A stretch of DNA of 64,000 nucleotides from Kineobactrum salinum (GTDB lineage: Bacteria > Pseudomonadota > Gammaproteobacteria > Pseudomonadales > Halieaceae). How positions within the stretch are numbered: position 1 is the first letter of the stretch; every line of letters begins with the position of its first letter. The DNA is taken from contig NZ_CP048711.1 of assembly GCF_010669285.1 (NCBI RefSeq), forward strand, positions 372,001-436,000. Reading direction: 5' to 3'. The position numbers and the translations under genes were made by a program. Under the pieces are notes generated by a model. It saw only the letters and a program-made list of their open reading frames with translations. It did not search any database and was not told where the DNA came from. Shown in pieces: positions 1-10,762 of this stretch.

Positions 1-896
1 GCCACCGCGTCGACCCCCTTGGCCACCACCCGTGGTGCTGCCATGCGGCTGTCATCGTAGCGCAGCGCCACCGCATAGTGGGTGGGGTTGGTCACAATCA
101 CATCGGCCTCCGGCACCTTGCTCATCATGCGGGAGCGGGCCACCGTTTGTTGCTGGGAGCGAATACGCGCCTTGAGTTGGGGATCGCCCTCGGATTCCTT
201 GTGCTCGCGCTTGATCTCTTCCTTACTCATGCGCAGCTTCTTGGCGTGGCTCCACAGCTGATAGGGTACGTCGATCAGGATCACCACCACCAGGACCAGC
301 ACCATCAGCGCGCAGGCGGTGACCGCCAGTTGCACCGCATTGAACAGGGCCATCGCGATGGGCTGGTCCATCAGCGCCATGAATTCGCCGCGCTTCGCCG
401 CCAGATAGAACACTACGACCGAACCCACCAGCACTGATTTGGCAATCGCCTTGCCCAGCTCAGCCAGGGCCTGGCTGGAAAACAGGCGTTTGAGACCCTT
501 CACGGGATTGAGTTTGGACAATTTCGGCTGCATTGACTTGGCGGACAATGACCAGCCGCCCAGCAACATGGGGGCCGTCAGGGCCAGCAATGTTAGCAAC
601 ATAAACAGGGGTAACAGGGTGTAGAGGGAGCGTTCCACCAGATCGGCGGCATGCATCAACATCCGGGTCGGCTCGAAGGCGTGACGTCGCTCGAACAGAA
701 AGGCCTGTTCCATCACCAGCCCGAGATGGTGGGCGAAGCTGCCTCCCAGCGACCAGAGCCCGCCTACACCGCCCAGCAACAGCAGGAAGGTGGCCAATTC
801 CCGGGAACGGGGAACCTGCCCCTCTTCGCGCGCCTTTTCGATGCGTCGCGGAGTGGCGGCTTCGGTCTTGTCCTGGTCGCTGGTTTCATCAGCCAT
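1..896 (-). CDS. flhB: Flagellar export switch protein FlhB (3' end cut by window)
   Basis: FlhB is the inner-membrane export-gate component that switches the flagellar type III system from rod/hook to filament substrates. About 298 codons are visible. They start with MADETSDQDKTEAATPRR, whose charged KTEAATPRR stretch is typical of FlhB/YscU N-termini. Several hydrophobic segments follow, then the NPTH autocleavage motif close to the window edge. The last part of the cytoplasmic domain lies outside the window. It is the last visible gene of the cheYZ side of the locus; flhA would be expected next. The start is the ATG at 896. Confidence 0.96.
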   Translation of the reverse strand, partial: MADETSDQDKTEAATPRRIEKAREEGQVPRSRELATFLLLLGGVGGLWSLGGSFAHHLGLVMEQAFLFERRHAFEPTRMLMHAADLVERSLYTLLPLFMLLTLLALTAPMLLGGWSLSAKSMQPKLSKLNPVKGLKRLFSSQALAELGKAIAKSVLVGSVVVFYLAAKRGEFMALMDQPIAMALFNAVQLAVTACALMVLVLVVVILIDVPYQLWSHAKKLRMSKEEIKREHKESEGDPQLKARIRSQQQTVARSRMMSKVPEADVIVTNPTHYAVALRYDDSRMAAPRVVAKGVDAV

Positions 897-1056
897 GATG
901 GGGCATAACTCGGGTGCTGGGTCAGGTCACACCCGTCATTGTCGGCAATAATGCTTCCGGTCGATGCGCCAATAAGCGCTGACTATGGCCTTCTATTCAC
1001 CCCACCGCCCTGTTCGCCCCAACCACTGCCGGGTTGGCAGGAGCCGGGCTGCGGCA

Positions 1057-1737
1057 TCAGAATCCCAGGTCGTCCAGCAGTGAATCGACCTGGTCCTGGC
1101 TACTGACCACATCCTCACCGTCTGTCTTGATCTGGGGCCCGTTCACCAGGCTGACATCGATCTTGCCTGCCTCGGGGTCATCCAGCCGGCGCTGCAACTC
1201 ACCGCGCTCATGCCCTTCCGGAACGCTGTCCAGCAACACCTGCAGCAACTGGTGCTCCACTTCCTGGATCACGCCCATCATCTTTTTGATGACCTGGCCG
1301 GTAAGATCCTGGAAATCCTGCGCCATCATGATTTCCAGCAGTTCCTGGTTCGTGGCCCTGGTGACTTCCGGCACAGAACCGAGAAAGCCGCGGGTCTCCT
1401 GCACCAGCTCCCGCGCCTGCTCCAGCTCGATGGGATTTTCAAACCAGGCCTGCCACTGTTCATCCAGGGCCTTGGCCCGAACCTCGATATCGTTCTGTAA
1501 CGGCTGCGCCCGGTCAATCGCATTGAGAGCGCGCTCGGCTGCCTGTTCAGTCATGGAAGCGACGTAATTGAGCCGCTCTCTGGCATCGGGAATAGCCTGT
1601 GCGGCCTTCTCGACTTCCTTGTCCAGTCCAAGTTCACGCATCGACTCGCGCAGCATCCGGGTCAACTGACCAATCCTCTGTACCAGTTCATCCCCGGTGC
1701 CAGCAGCGGAGCTTGCTTGCTGAGCTGTCCCACTCAT
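1057..1737 (-). CDS. cheZ: Protein phosphatase CheZ
   Basis: CheZ dephosphorylates CheY-P and terminates the tumble signal. The 226-aa product is the usual length. The long helical hairpin includes [18 protein letters not shown], which holds the catalytic Asp/Gln region (QDLTGQ), and the protein ends in a CheY-binding amphipathic tail ([13 protein letters not shown]). The chosen ATG at 1737 has an AGGAG ribosome site about 7 nt upstream; an upstream in-frame extension into cheY is unlikely. It lies just downstream of cheY, the standard cheYZ pair. Confidence 0.95.
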   Translation of the reverse strand: MSGTAQQASSAAGTGDELVQRIGQLTRMLRESMRELGLDKEVEKAAQAIPDARERLNYVASMTEQAAERALNAIDRAQPLQNDIEVRAKALDEQWQAWFENPIELEQARELVQETRGFLGSVPEVTRATNQELLEIMMAQDFQDLTGQVIKKMMGVIQEVEHQLLQVLLDSVPEGHERGELQRRLDDPEAGKIDVSLVNGPQIKTDGEDVVSSQDQVDSLLDDLGF

Positions 1738-1771
1738 AATACCTACTCCTGTAAGGAACCATTCCCGCTCG

Positions 1772-2158
1772 TTACTTGCCGAGCTTCTCGAATATCTTGT
1801 TGAGTTTTTCTTCGAGCGTGGCAGCAGTAAAGGGCTTGACCACGTAACCATTGGCACCGGCCTGGGCCGCCGCGATGATATTTTCCTTCTTCGCCTCGGC
1901 GGTCACCATCAATACCGGCAAGGACTTCAGGACGCCATCCTCACGAATCTGCTTGAGCATCTCCAGGCCATCCAGATTGGGCATGTTCCAGTCCGAGACC
2001 ACGAACTCGAACTTGCCACCACGCAGCTTGGCGAGAGCATCCTGCCCATCCTCTGCTTCATCCACATTGGTAAACCCCAGCTCCTTGAGCAGGCTGCGTA
2101 CGATGCGTCGCATGGTGGGAAAATCATCCACCACCAGAATACTCATATTCTTGTCCAT
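1772..2158 (-). CDS. cheY: Chemotaxis response regulator CheY
   Basis: Single-domain receiver (128 aa) that is phosphorylated by CheA and binds FliM at the motor switch. Seen: the acidic pair in SILVVDDF, the phospho-acceptor Asp in VVSDWNMPN, the switch Thr in VLMVTAEA and the conserved Lys in YVVKPF. Start at 2158 ([12 protein letters not shown]) gives the canonical CheY length; longer in-frame starts reach back toward the MCP gene and are not supported. It is followed by cheZ with a 34-bp gap. Confidence 0.97.
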   Translation of the reverse strand: MDKNMSILVVDDFPTMRRIVRSLLKELGFTNVDEAEDGQDALAKLRGGKFEFVVSDWNMPNLDGLEMLKQIREDGVLKSLPVLMVTAEAKKENIIAAAQAGANGYVVKPFTAATLEEKLNKIFEKLGK

Positions 2159-2214
2159 TACTGTCTCTGCCTCCTCGAATCTTGCAATGTGGTCGAGCCG
2201 CTGCCGCAGGCTCC

Positions 2215-3972
2215 CTAGAAATCTTCCCAATCGTCCGAACCCACGGCTTTCAACCGCGACCCACTCTTGGCACTCTGTTCGTGCTGGGCGTTATCGCGGA
2301 CACCAAAGCCGGCGTGATCCTCGGCAGCTTTTGCTTCGTCGGATTCGTGTTCTTTGTCGTGGCTTTCCTGCTGCTCATTGGACCGTCGCGCAGACCGGTC
2401 GGCCGCGATCTCTGCCTGGCCCACCCGGAATATCGCCACCGCCTTCTCGAGTTGCCGCGCCTGCTCTTCCAGTGATGCCGCAGCTGCCGCGGCTTCCTGT
2501 ACCAGCGAAGCGTTCTGCTGGGTGACCTCGTCCATCTGTGTCACCGCCTGGCTCACCTGGTTGATGCCGCCGCTCTGTTCCTGCGAGGCCGCAGAGATCT
2601 CGTCCATGATGTCCGTGACCCGCTTCACTGCGGTGACCACATCCCGCATCGTCTCGCCGGCCTGTGACACCAGAGTGGAACCCTGTTCCACCTGCACTGC
2701 AGAACTCTCGATCAACTGCTTGATCTGCCGCGCCGCGTCCGCACTGTTACCGGCCAGGTTGCGCACTTCACCGGCCACCACCGCGAAACCGCGGCCCTGC
2801 TCACCGGCCCGGGCGGCTTCCACCGACGCATTGAGGGCCAGAATATTGGTCTGGAAGGCGATGGAATCGATCATGCCTGTGATGTCCGCGATCTTCTTCG
2901 AACTATCGGCAATACCGTGCATGGTGGTGATCACCTTGTCGACCACTTCGCCGCCGCGGCTCGCCGTGCTGGAGGCGTCGTTGGCCAGGCCACTGGCCTG
3001 CCTGGCGTTGTCGGCATTCTGTTGAACGGTGGCCGTCAGTTGCTCCATGCTGGTTGCCGTTTCCTGCAGCGAAGCGGCCTGCTGTTCAGTGCGCGAGGAC
3101 AGGTCGCTGTTACCGCTGGATATCTGGGTAGCGCCCACGAAGATGGAATTGCTGCTATCGCGCACGTCGAGAATGATCCGGCCCAGGCTGTCCTGCATGT
3201 CGTGCATCGCCGCAAACAGCTGACCGATCTCATTTTTGCCCGGCACCACGATCTCCTCGGTCAGATCTGCACCGGCAATACGCTTGAGACTGTTCGCCGC
3301 CACGGCAATGGGACGGATGATCACTGCGCGCATGCCCAGGAAGATCAGCACTACCATCACCGCAGTAAACAGGAGCGCGCCAAATTCGAGCTTGGTAAAC
3401 ATTGCGATCTGGGTTTCAAAACCGGTAATTTCATCCCGCACCGCCCCGCTGGCGTACTCAACAAATCCGGTCAGGTTCTCACGCAGTTCATCCGAGACCG
3501 GCAGCAGGATCTCACGCAGCAGGCTGAAATCCTCATAGTCGCCCGCAGTAAGGCTGTCATGCTGCTCGCGCACCAACTCTACCAGTTCAGTGAAGGTGGC
3601 ATTGAGGGCCTGCGCGCGCTCCTCCACCTCAGGTGATTTCGGGGCTTCCATGAAGCGGGCAAAATGTGCCTCCGCACTCTCGAGCAGGCCGGTTGCAACC
3701 GCCAGTTGCCGCTCGGCCTGCAGGCCCTGGTCCTTGGCGACGTAGGCGCCGGCAACGTCCAGCGTAACCCGGGCCTCGTTGAGCAGATTCGCACCGCGGT
3801 TGACCTCGTTCAGCTGCCCGACATTGATCATGTCCACATTCTGCAGTGCCTTCTTCGCCTCGCTACCGCTCAGCAAGCCAATGCCGGAAATCAGGCCAAT
3901 CAGCAACACAAAGGTAAACAGAATAACGCCTACAGCCACGTTGAGTTTGAGGTTGTGAATGAATTTCATCAT
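2215..3972 (-). CDS. Methyl-accepting chemotaxis protein with C-terminal CheR/CheB tether
   Basis: Transmembrane chemoreceptor, 585 aa. TM1 is about residues 11-35 and a helical periplasmic ligand domain (four-helix-bundle, Tar type) about 36-196. TM2 is about 197-219 and HAMP about 220-266. A long methyl-accepting coiled coil follows, with the conserved signalling hairpin around [20 protein letters not shown]. The protein ends in DWEDF after a flexible linker, matching the NWETF-type pentapeptide that tethers CheR and CheB in Tar/Tsr. It sits between cheB and cheY, the only receptor in the window. The ligand is not predictable. Confidence 0.93.
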   Translation of the reverse strand: MMKFIHNLKLNVAVGVILFTFVLLIGLISGIGLLSGSEAKKALQNVDMINVGQLNEVNRGANLLNEARVTLDVAGAYVAKDQGLQAERQLAVATGLLESAEAHFARFMEAPKSPEVEERAQALNATFTELVELVREQHDSLTAGDYEDFSLLREILLPVSDELRENLTGFVEYASGAVRDEITGFETQIAMFTKLEFGALLFTAVMVVLIFLGMRAVIIRPIAVAANSLKRIAGADLTEEIVVPGKNEIGQLFAAMHDMQDSLGRIILDVRDSSNSIFVGATQISSGNSDLSSRTEQQAASLQETATSMEQLTATVQQNADNARQASGLANDASSTASRGGEVVDKVITTMHGIADSSKKIADITGMIDSIAFQTNILALNASVEAARAGEQGRGFAVVAGEVRNLAGNSADAARQIKQLIESSAVQVEQGSTLVSQAGETMRDVVTAVKRVTDIMDEISAASQEQSGGINQVSQAVTQMDEVTQQNASLVQEAAAAAASLEEQARQLEKAVAIFRVGQAEIAADRSARRSNEQQESHDKEHESDEAKAAEDHAGFGVRDNAQHEQSAKSGSRLKAVGSDDWEDF

Positions 3973-4031
3973 GCCGGCATTACCTTTCCTAACGGATTGA
4001 ATTTATGCATCAACTGTTTGCTACTGCCCGC

Positions 4032-5099
4032 TCATACCCGCTGGGCACGACCGGATTCAGCCACCAGCGCCATCAGGCGCGGGGCAATATCGTCGAGATG
4101 CAGGACCTCACCGGCGCCCCCGCGGGCAATCGCCTCGCGGGGCATGCCGAAGACCAGGCAGCTCTCTTCGTCCTGCGCCAGGGTCGCCGACCCCGACTGA
4201 AACATTTCCAGCAGGCCGGCAGCACCGTCCTTGCCCATGCCGGTCAGCAGTGCTCCGATCGCATTGCGGCCAGCGTTGACTGCGCCGGAATGAAATAGCA
4301 CATCGACCGACGGACGGTGCCGGTTTACCGGTGGCCCCTTGTCCAGCGTCACCTGGTAATTGGCGCCGCTGCGGACCAGTTTCATGTGTGAATCGCCCGG
4401 GGCGATATACACATGACCCGGCAGTACCCGCTCGCCGTCTTCAGCTTCCTTCACCGTTACCGCACACAGACCATCCAACCGCTGCGCGAAGGATTTGGTG
4501 AAGCCGCCCGGCATATGCTGCACGATCAAGGTCGCGGGCGCATTCGCCGGCAGTCTCACCAGCACTTCCCGCAGCGCTTCGGTGCCGCCGGTGGAAGCGC
4601 CCAACAGCAGCAACTTCTCGCTGGAAATCATCGGCGCCTTCAGGCGCTCGAGCGGCGCCTTGTCCCGTGGCTCCGTGCGACGGGGACGAGACCGCGCTGC
4701 GGCACGAATCTTCTCGGCTATCAGGCCACTGTAATCCTGCATGCCGTTGCGGATCCCCAGCATTGGCTTTTCCAGAAAATCCACGGCCCCCAGCTCCAGC
4801 GCCCGCAGGGTCACTTCCGAGCCCGCCTGGGTCAGAGACGACACCATCAACACCGGCATCGGCCGCAGCCGCATCAGGCGTTCCAGAAAATCCAGCCCGT
4901 CCATCCGCGGCATTTCCACATCCAGGGTCAGGACATCCGGACTGTGCAGTTTGATCAGGTCCCGGGCGACCAGGGGATCCTGCGCCACTGCAACCACTTC
5001 CATGTCGGAATGACTATTGACGATCTCGCGCATCAGGTCACGAATCAGTGCCGAGTCGTCAACGCACAACACGCGGATTTTGCCGGAACTCAAGCTCAT
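4032..5099 (-). CDS. cheB: Protein-glutamate methylesterase/deamidase CheB
   Basis: CheB removes methyl groups from receptors and deamidates receptor glutamines when phosphorylated by CheA. The N-terminal receiver domain has VDDSALIRD and the phospho-Asp in [12 protein letters not shown]. The C-terminal methylesterase has the catalytic Ser in GASTGGTEA, His in VQHMPGGFT and Asp in [10 protein letters not shown]. Length is about 355 aa. Start is ambiguous: the ATG at 5099 directly abuts AAAGGAG with no spacing, whereas a TTG two codons later (5093) has an ideal 6-nt gap. It follows cheR and precedes the MCP. Confidence 0.95.
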   Translation of the reverse strand: MSLSSGKIRVLCVDDSALIRDLMREIVNSHSDMEVVAVAQDPLVARDLIKLHSPDVLTLDVEMPRMDGLDFLERLMRLRPMPVLMVSSLTQAGSEVTLRALELGAVDFLEKPMLGIRNGMQDYSGLIAEKIRAAARSRPRRTEPRDKAPLERLKAPMISSEKLLLLGASTGGTEALREVLVRLPANAPATLIVQHMPGGFTKSFAQRLDGLCAVTVKEAEDGERVLPGHVYIAPGDSHMKLVRSGANYQVTLDKGPPVNRHRPSVDVLFHSGAVNAGRNAIGALLTGMGKDGAAGLLEMFQSGSATLAQDEESCLVFGMPREAIARGGAGEVLHLDDIAPRLMALVAESGRAQRV

Positions 5100-5183
5100 C
5101 TCCTTTCTTGGCGGCCGCGCCTGGCCGGCGTGGCGCTGCTGCAAGAGCATACATTCAGATTATCGGCAGCGACCGCGCCGGCT

Positions 5184-6047
5184 TTAGCTTTTGTCGGCGA
5201 CAGTGTAGACAGTCTGTCCGCGCAACTTGAAGCAGTCACTGATATAGGAAAAGCTCTCCGAATGTCCCGCGAACAACAGGCCACCGGGTTTGAGAAATGG
5301 TACGAAGCGTTCCAGAATTCGCACCTGTGTCGCCTTGTCGAAATAAATCATTACATTACGACAGAAAATGGCATCGAACTGCCCCTGCACCGCCCAGTTG
5401 TCCGCGATCAGATTCAGGGGCTGGAATACGACCCGGGCGGCAAGTTCGGGACGTATGCGGGCGAAACCGGAGTGATCGCCTGCGCCCTTCAGGAAAAAGC
5501 GTTTTATGCGCGTCTCGGACAGTTTGCCGACATCCACCATCGGATAAATGCCCTGCTCGGCCTTGAACAGGGCATCGGTATCGATGTCAGTGGCCAGCAC
5601 TTCCGGTTCCGCCCGGCTACCGAGGGTTTCCATCAGCGTCATCGCGATCGAGTAGGGCTCCTCTCCGGTCGACGCCGCCGTACACCAGATCCTTACCCGC
5701 CCGCTGCGGCTCGCCACATGCTCTCCCAACAACGGGAAGTGATGGTTCTCGCGAAAGAAGGACGTCAGGTTGGTGGTCAGGGAATTGGTGAACGTTTCCC
5801 ATTCGGGCGAACCCGGGTTGAGCTCCAAGCGATCAATATAGTCGCGAAAACTGGCAAGGCCAAGTTGGCGCAGCCTGCGCGCCAACCGCCCATAGACCAT
5901 CTCGATCTTGTGCTCGGCGAGCACGATACCGGCACGGCGATATATCAGCTGGCGTATGCGGCTGAAATCCGCATCGCTAAACTGCACATCCCGTGACAGC
6001 GGAGGGGGCGATGGCGAAATCGCGGATTTGTCATTGAGTTCCGCCAC
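5184..6047 (-). CDS. cheR: Chemotaxis protein methyltransferase CheR
   Basis: CheR uses S-adenosylmethionine to methylate receptor glutamates. The 287-aa protein has the N-terminal helical domain and the SAM-binding core with IWCTAASTGEEPYS, the DIDTDAL acidic loop and FDAIFCRNVMIYF. Start is a GTG at 6047 preceded by GGGGAG at good spacing. The stop codon of the small upstream orf lies 1 nt before this GTG, which suggests translational coupling. No cheD is present beside it. Confidence 0.95.
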   Translation of the reverse strand: MAELNDKSAISPSPPPLSRDVQFSDADFSRIRQLIYRRAGIVLAEHKIEMVYGRLARRLRQLGLASFRDYIDRLELNPGSPEWETFTNSLTTNLTSFFRENHHFPLLGEHVASRSGRVRIWCTAASTGEEPYSIAMTLMETLGSRAEPEVLATDIDTDALFKAEQGIYPMVDVGKLSETRIKRFFLKGAGDHSGFARIRPELAARVVFQPLNLIADNWAVQGQFDAIFCRNVMIYFDKATQVRILERFVPFLKPGGLLFAGHSESFSYISDCFKLRGQTVYTVADKS

Positions 6048-6048
6048 A

Positions 6049-6279
6049 TCAGCTCCCCATCGCCTTGACTTCCGGCGGCGCCATTCCGACTAAAACCGGA
6101 TTGACGCAGGCGGCATGCCTCTTCAGATCGCTGTGGCGAATCAGCACGCTCTCGTCAGAAAGGACATGCTCTCGCCAGATAACCGGTTGCTTGGTACGCA
6201 TTATTATCTCTAAATCGAGTGAACCTGATGGCAACCGGGCGCCTGGCAAGATCGCCGCAGTCTGCGCACCGATGGCCAC
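6049..6279 (-). CDS. Small hypothetical protein between cheW and cheR
   Basis: A 76-aa reading frame that exactly fills the cheW-cheR gap: it starts at a GTG 3 nt after the cheW stop and ends 1 nt before the cheR start. An internal ATG at 6201 (MRTKQPVIWREH) would give a 50-aa product. I recognise no domain; it has one Cys, a basic centre and no signal peptide or membrane segment. It is not CheD, which is usually found after cheR and has a different sequence. The fit to the gap is the main support. Ribosome-site evidence is weak, so it may be untranslated spacer. Confidence 0.4.
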   Translation of the reverse strand: MAIGAQTAAILPGARLPSGSLDLEIIMRTKQPVIWREHVLSDESVLIRHSDLKRHAACVNPVLVGMAPPEVKAMGS

Positions 6280-6282
6280 TTG

Positions 6283-6780
6283 CTATTCGGCAGCCTTTTC
6301 GACCAGGGCCATCTCGTCACTGGTGAGCAGTTTTTCGATGTCCACCAGGACCAGCATGCGATCTTCGAGATTGCCCAGACCGCTGAGATAATCCACTGGC
6401 ATACTGACGCCAAACTCGGGCGCTGGCTTGATCTGGTCGGGTTTCAGTGTCATTACATCGGAGACGCCGTCGACGACGATGCCCACCACGCGGTCTTCGA
6501 TATTGACCACAATCACCACCGTCTGCGTGTTGTACTCGATGTCGGTCAGGCGGAATTTTATCCGCAGGTCAACTATCGGCACGATCACACCGCGCAGATT
6601 GGCTACCCCCTTGATGAAATCCGGTGCGTTGGCAATGCGGGTGACATTCTCGTAGCCGCGTATTTCCTGCACTTTCAGGATATCGACGGCGTATTCTTCC
6701 CCGCCCAGGGAAAACACCAGAAACTCCTTGTCGTGTGCGGTGCTGTCCGCGGCAACACGGGCGGCGCTGAATTGATTCAT
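6283..6780 (-). CDS. cheW: Chemotaxis coupling protein CheW
   Basis: CheW links receptors to the CheA kinase. The 165-aa protein is a single CheW/SH3-like domain after a short N-terminal tail: [41 protein letters not shown] and a C-terminal [11 protein letters not shown] strand. The ATG overlaps the cheA stop codon (ATGA), so the two are translationally coupled, as usual for cheA-cheW. Confidence 0.97.
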   Translation of the reverse strand: MNQFSAARVAADSTAHDKEFLVFSLGGEEYAVDILKVQEIRGYENVTRIANAPDFIKGVANLRGVIVPIVDLRIKFRLTDIEYNTQTVVIVVNIEDRVVGIVVDGVSDVMTLKPDQIKPAPEFGVSMPVDYLSGLGNLEDRMLVLVDIEKLLTSDEMALVEKAAE

Positions 6781-8890
6781 GACAGTTCTACCTCCTTGAG
6801 GGACTTTGTCTCGGTTCTGTTGGCATCAAAGGGACCGCCCTTGCGCTTGCGCTGACTCAAGCGATGCAGATCGGCGATATCGAGGATCAGGGCAACACTG
6901 CCGTCACCCAGAATGGTGGCGGCTGACACACCCGGCACTTTGCGATAGTTGGTCTCCAGATTCTTGACCACGACCTGCTGCTGTCCGATCAGCTCATCCA
7001 CCAGCAGCGCGTAACGCTTGCCCTCCCCCTGTACCACCACGGTAATGCCCTCGGTGGGTTCGGTGCCGGCATCGACAATATCCAGGGCCTGGTGCACAGC
7101 GATCAGCGGCAGGTAGTCCTCGCGGATTTTCAGCAGCAGATCGCCTCCGGTCATCGCGTAGAGGTCCTCCTTGCGTGGCTGTAGCGATTCGATCACGGCG
7201 CTCACTGGCAGGATGAACACCTCCGCTCCCACCCGTATGGACATGCCATCGAGAATCGCCAGCGTCAGCGGCAGTACGATACGTGTGCGAGTGCCTCTGC
7301 CGGTCTCGGACAGAATCTCCACGTGGCCACCCATGGCCTGGATATTGCGCTTGACTACATCCATGCCGACACCGCGGCCGGAGACATCGCTGACTTCAAC
7401 CGCAGTGGAAAAGCCCGGTGCGAAAATCAGCTGCCAGACATCCTCGTCACTCATGTTGTCGGACACGGCAATGCCGCTGGACCGGGCTTTTTCCAGTATT
7501 TTTTCGCGGTTCAGACCGGCGCCGTCATCGATCACCTCGATCAGGATATTGCCGCCCTGATGCTGGGCCGACAAAGTCAGCTGACCCACCCGGGGCTTGC
7601 CCGCCGCCTCACGGGTGGCCGGATCTTCGATGCCATGATCCAGACTGTTGCGAACCAGGTGGGTGAGCGGATCGATAATGCGCTCCGTAAGCCCCTTGTC
7701 CAGTTCGGTCGACTTGCCCTCGGTGACCAGTTCGATTTCCTTGTCGAGCTTGGCGGCCAGATCCCGGGTCAAGCGGGGGAAGCGGCTGAAGACATAGTCC
7801 ATTGGCACCATGCGGATCGACATCACCGCTTCCTGCAGATCGCGCGCATTGCGCTGCAGCAGGTTCAGGCCCGTAGCCATGCGGCTGGCTGCCGTGCCGG
7901 CCACATCGTCGGTCATCTCGTTGAGCATCGACTGGGTGATGATGAGTTCGCCCACCAGGTTGATTATCTGATCGACCTTGGTCACCGGCACCCGTATGGA
8001 GGTCGTCTCGGATCCGCCCTTGGCAGCAGCGGCAGGCTTCGCAGGTGTGGCAGGGGTAGCCACCTTCGCTGCCGGCGTCGCCTCGGAATCTTCCGGTGGC
8101 CCGGCCTCCGCCGCCACCGCCGGAGCCGTGGCAGGCGTTGTGGCCGGGATAGCCTGCTCTGCGGCCAACGCCCGTATTTCCAGTTGTTCCGGCTCGGCGA
8201 TAAAACACATTACCGCTTCGATATCATCTGCGCTGGCCGTCGAAGCCATGATCACGCGGTAGCGTTCACTGTCGCCATCGCGGGAGATGATCTCGCCGAG
8301 CTGGCCCAGTTCGGACACCAGCAGGTCGCGGTCCTTTTCCTCCACGCCCAGCAGAATGACCTCAAGCCTGTTACCCGCGCCCGCGTCTTGCGAGGCATCT
8401 TCAGCCTGCTCCGGGACCGCTGCAGCTTCCGTTTCCGGCTGCGGCGCAGTGGCGGTATCTGCAGCAGGCGGCGCAGCCGCGGGGATTGCCGTGCCCGGCT
8501 CCCCAATCTCTTCCAACGCCAACTGCTGCAACACTTTGCATATGCGCTCGAAGGCCTCCGGGTCAGGCTCCTCGCCGGCCCGGTAGGCATCCATTTGATC
8601 CTGTAACATATCCTTGGTTTCCAGAAAGATATCGACAATATCCCGGCGCAGGGTCAGCTCGCCATGACGCGTATGATCGAGCAGGTTTTCCAGCAAATGG
8701 GTGGTGCGCTGCAACAGATCAAGACCAAATGTTCCCGCCCCTCCCTTGATGGAATGGGCGGCCCTGAAGATGGCATTGAGATGCTCGGGGTCCGGCGCAT
8801 CCAGATCCAGCCCAACAGCAATTGCTCCATCTCGTCGAGAAGCTCCTGGGCTTCCTCGAAAAAAGTGTCAAAAAATTCGCTGATGTCCAT
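6777..8890 (-). CDS. cheA: Chemotaxis histidine kinase CheA (one frameshift)
   Basis: CheA autophosphorylates on its HPt histidine and passes phosphate to CheY and CheB. Reading starts [18 protein letters not shown] at 8890. A -1 shift at the C triplet near 8811-8813 (G run on the coding strand) moves the frame, after which [15 protein letters not shown] and [14 protein letters not shown] (phospho-His) follow. Adding one base gives about 704 aa: HPt, Ala/Pro linkers, dimerisation helix, ATPase (N-box [13 protein letters not shown]1 VIDDGAGL, G2 GRGVGMD) and C-terminal CheW-like domain. Taken literally, only an HPt-less protein from an internal TTG at 8714 could be made. It lies 1 nt after motB. 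Confidence 0.93.
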
Positions 8891-8891
8891 G

Positions 8892-9775
8892 CTATTCCTG
8901 AATTGTCTCTGCAACCGCCTGCAAGCCACCACTGCCCAACAGGGGATCCAGCCGATCCCTGATCAGCGCCGCAGCTTCACTGGTAAGCACAACCAGGGTG
9001 ATACGCCGGTTGACTGCGTCGCCCGGATCACTGCCTGGCGCAGGTACGCGATCACCCATGCCGGTGACACGCAACAGTTTCTCATCACCAAAGCCACCCG
9101 CGACCAGCTCTCTGCGGGAGGCATTGGCACGATCAGCGGACAATTCCCAGTTGCTGTACCCCCTGAAACCACTGGCATAGGGCACGCTGTCCGTGTGACC
9201 GCTGATACTGAGGCGGTTGGGCATCTCATTCAGCAGCGGAGCCAGTAAGTGCAGCAGGTCTCGCATGTACACCGCCACCTGATCACTGCCGGTCTGGAAC
9301 ATGGGCCGCTCGTCGGTATCCACCAACTGGATACGCAAGCCGTAGGGGTCATGTCAAACCGCATCTGGCCGCGCAGGTCACGCAGTTCCGGATCGGCCTG
9401 GATGGCCGTCTCGATCCGGCGCTGCAAATCGATGAACTGGCGTTGTATATCGGTAGCGCGGGTCGACATACGCATCTCTGTGCGCTGCCGCTCGCCGTCA
9501 ACATGAGTGGGATCCGCGCCGCCCCCGGGTATCACACTGGTACTGGACATGCTCCTGTCGCCCCCGGCCAATGCCACTGACAGGGGAGTGCGGAAATACT
9601 CCGCCACACTTTTCAATTCCTGTGGGCTTGCACTGGAAAGGATCCACAGCACCAAAAACAGCGCCATCAGCGCCGTCATGAAATCCGCCAGCGCAATTTT
9701 CCAGCTGCCGCCGTGGCCATGCACTATCACCTTGCGGCGCCGGCGAATAACGATGGGACGCGCGTTCTCGCTCAT
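8892..9775 (-). CDS. motB: Stator protein MotB (one frameshift)
   Basis: MotB anchors the proton-channel stator to peptidoglycan. The N-terminus has the single TM with the ion-carrying Asp (ALADFMTALMALFLVLW); the C-terminal OmpA-like domain has ISGHTDSVPY, NWELSADRA and DAVNRRITLVV. The two halves are in different frames. At the G run 9345-9348 one base appears missing, so that MRFDMTP should continue as YGLRIQLVDTDERP. Restoring it gives 294 aa, the normal size. The start overlaps the motA stop (ATGA). Confidence 0.93.
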
Positions 9776-10647
9776 GCGGCTTGCGATTCCGGTGACCGGG
9801 TGGCACGCACATGCTCCTCCAGTTCGGAGAAACTCGGCCGTTCAGCGGTATGCAGAGCCTTGCGGCCAAATTCCACCGCCAGCTGCGGCGCATAGCCGTT
9901 GAGCGTTGCCAGCAAGGTTACCCGGATGCACTGCAGCATCTTGACGGCCTCGTGAACCTGGCGATCAATCCTGCTGGCCAGAGGATTGACGAAGCCGTAG
10001 GCCAGCAGAATGCCGAGGAAGGTACCTACCAGGGCATGGGCAATCATCAGCCCCATCTGCTCCACCCCGCCATCGACCGTACTGAGCGCGCGAACCACCC
10101 CCAGCACCGCGGCAACAATGCCGAAGGCCGGCAGCGCATCGCCCACCTTGCCCAGGGCATCGGCAGGTATATGGGCTTCGTGCTCGAAGGCCTCGATCTC
10201 ATGCAGCATCAACTCATCGATTTCCATCGGATCCATGCCGCCACTGACCATCAGCCGCAGATAGTCTCTGAGAAACTCCATGATCATCGGATCCGCGAGA
10301 ATGCGGGGATACTGAGTGAAAATGGCGCTCTCTTCGGGGTTTTCGACGTCCCGCTCAATCGCCAGCATGCCACCGCGACGCATCTTCGCCAACAGCGTGT
10401 ACTGCAATGCCATCAGCTCCATGTAGATTTCCCGGTCGTAGCCGTTGGTACGTTTGAGCTTGCCCGCGGTCTTCAGCGTCGCCTTGATGGCCTTGCCGTT
10501 GTTCGAGGCAATGAACGCGCCCAGCGCGGCGCCACAGATCATCACTATTTCCGTGGGCTGCACCAGCGGCCCCAGGCTTCCACCGGCGAGCACGAAGCCG
10601 CCGAAAACCGAAACAGCGACTATCAGGAATCCTAAGGGTATCAACAC
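9772..10647 (-). CDS. motA: Stator protein MotA
   Basis: MotA forms the ion channel ring that works on FliG. The 291-aa protein has four membrane segments and the MRRGG...ERDVENPEES cytoplasmic loop, whose charged residues contact FliG. The conserved Pro in PAFGIVAAVLGVV and a C-terminal TM (GTFLGILLAYGFVNP) are present. The start is GTG at 10647 with AAGGAT upstream. A sigma28 promoter match lies 43-69 bp upstream, so motAB-cheAW is likely FliA-dependent. A second, different stator pair is encoded at 23.8-25.3 kb. Confidence 0.95.
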   Translation of the reverse strand: MLIPLGFLIVAVSVFGGFVLAGGSLGPLVQPTEIVMICGAALGAFIASNNGKAIKATLKTAGKLKRTNGYDREIYMELMALQYTLLAKMRRGGMLAIERDVENPEESAIFTQYPRILADPMIMEFLRDYLRLMVSGGMDPMEIDELMLHEIEAFEHEAHIPADALGKVGDALPAFGIVAAVLGVVRALSTVDGGVEQMGLMIAHALVGTFLGILLAYGFVNPLASRIDRQVHEAVKMLQCIRVTLLATLNGYAPQLAVEFGRKALHTAERPSFSELEEHVRATRSPESQAA

Positions 10648-10689
10648 AACCGGTATCCTTGTTTGCGACGTGGATAGCTACTTGACCTA

Positions 10690-10716
10690 CTATCGGCCCA
10701 AAGGCACAGGGCTTGA
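10690..10716 (-). promoter_or_regulatory. Sigma28 (FliA) promoter of motAB-che
   Basis: Minus strand reads TCAAGCCC, 11 bp, GCCGATAG. This differs from the enterobacterial FliA consensus (TAAAGTTT-N11-GCCGATAA) mainly in the second base of the -35. Spacing is exact and it is correctly placed 43 bp before the motA GTG. Confidence 0.75.
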
Positions 10717-10762
10717 GGCTGAGGAGCAGAATCTTTGCCGCGGACCACCCCCTGCGTCACAA

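Noticed and set aside
8805-8820. Programmed ribosomal frameshift in cheA or other broken genes
   Set aside because: There is no slippery heptamer plus pseudoknot, and the same type of loss occurs in seven unrelated genes at simple G/C runs, pointing to sequencing error.
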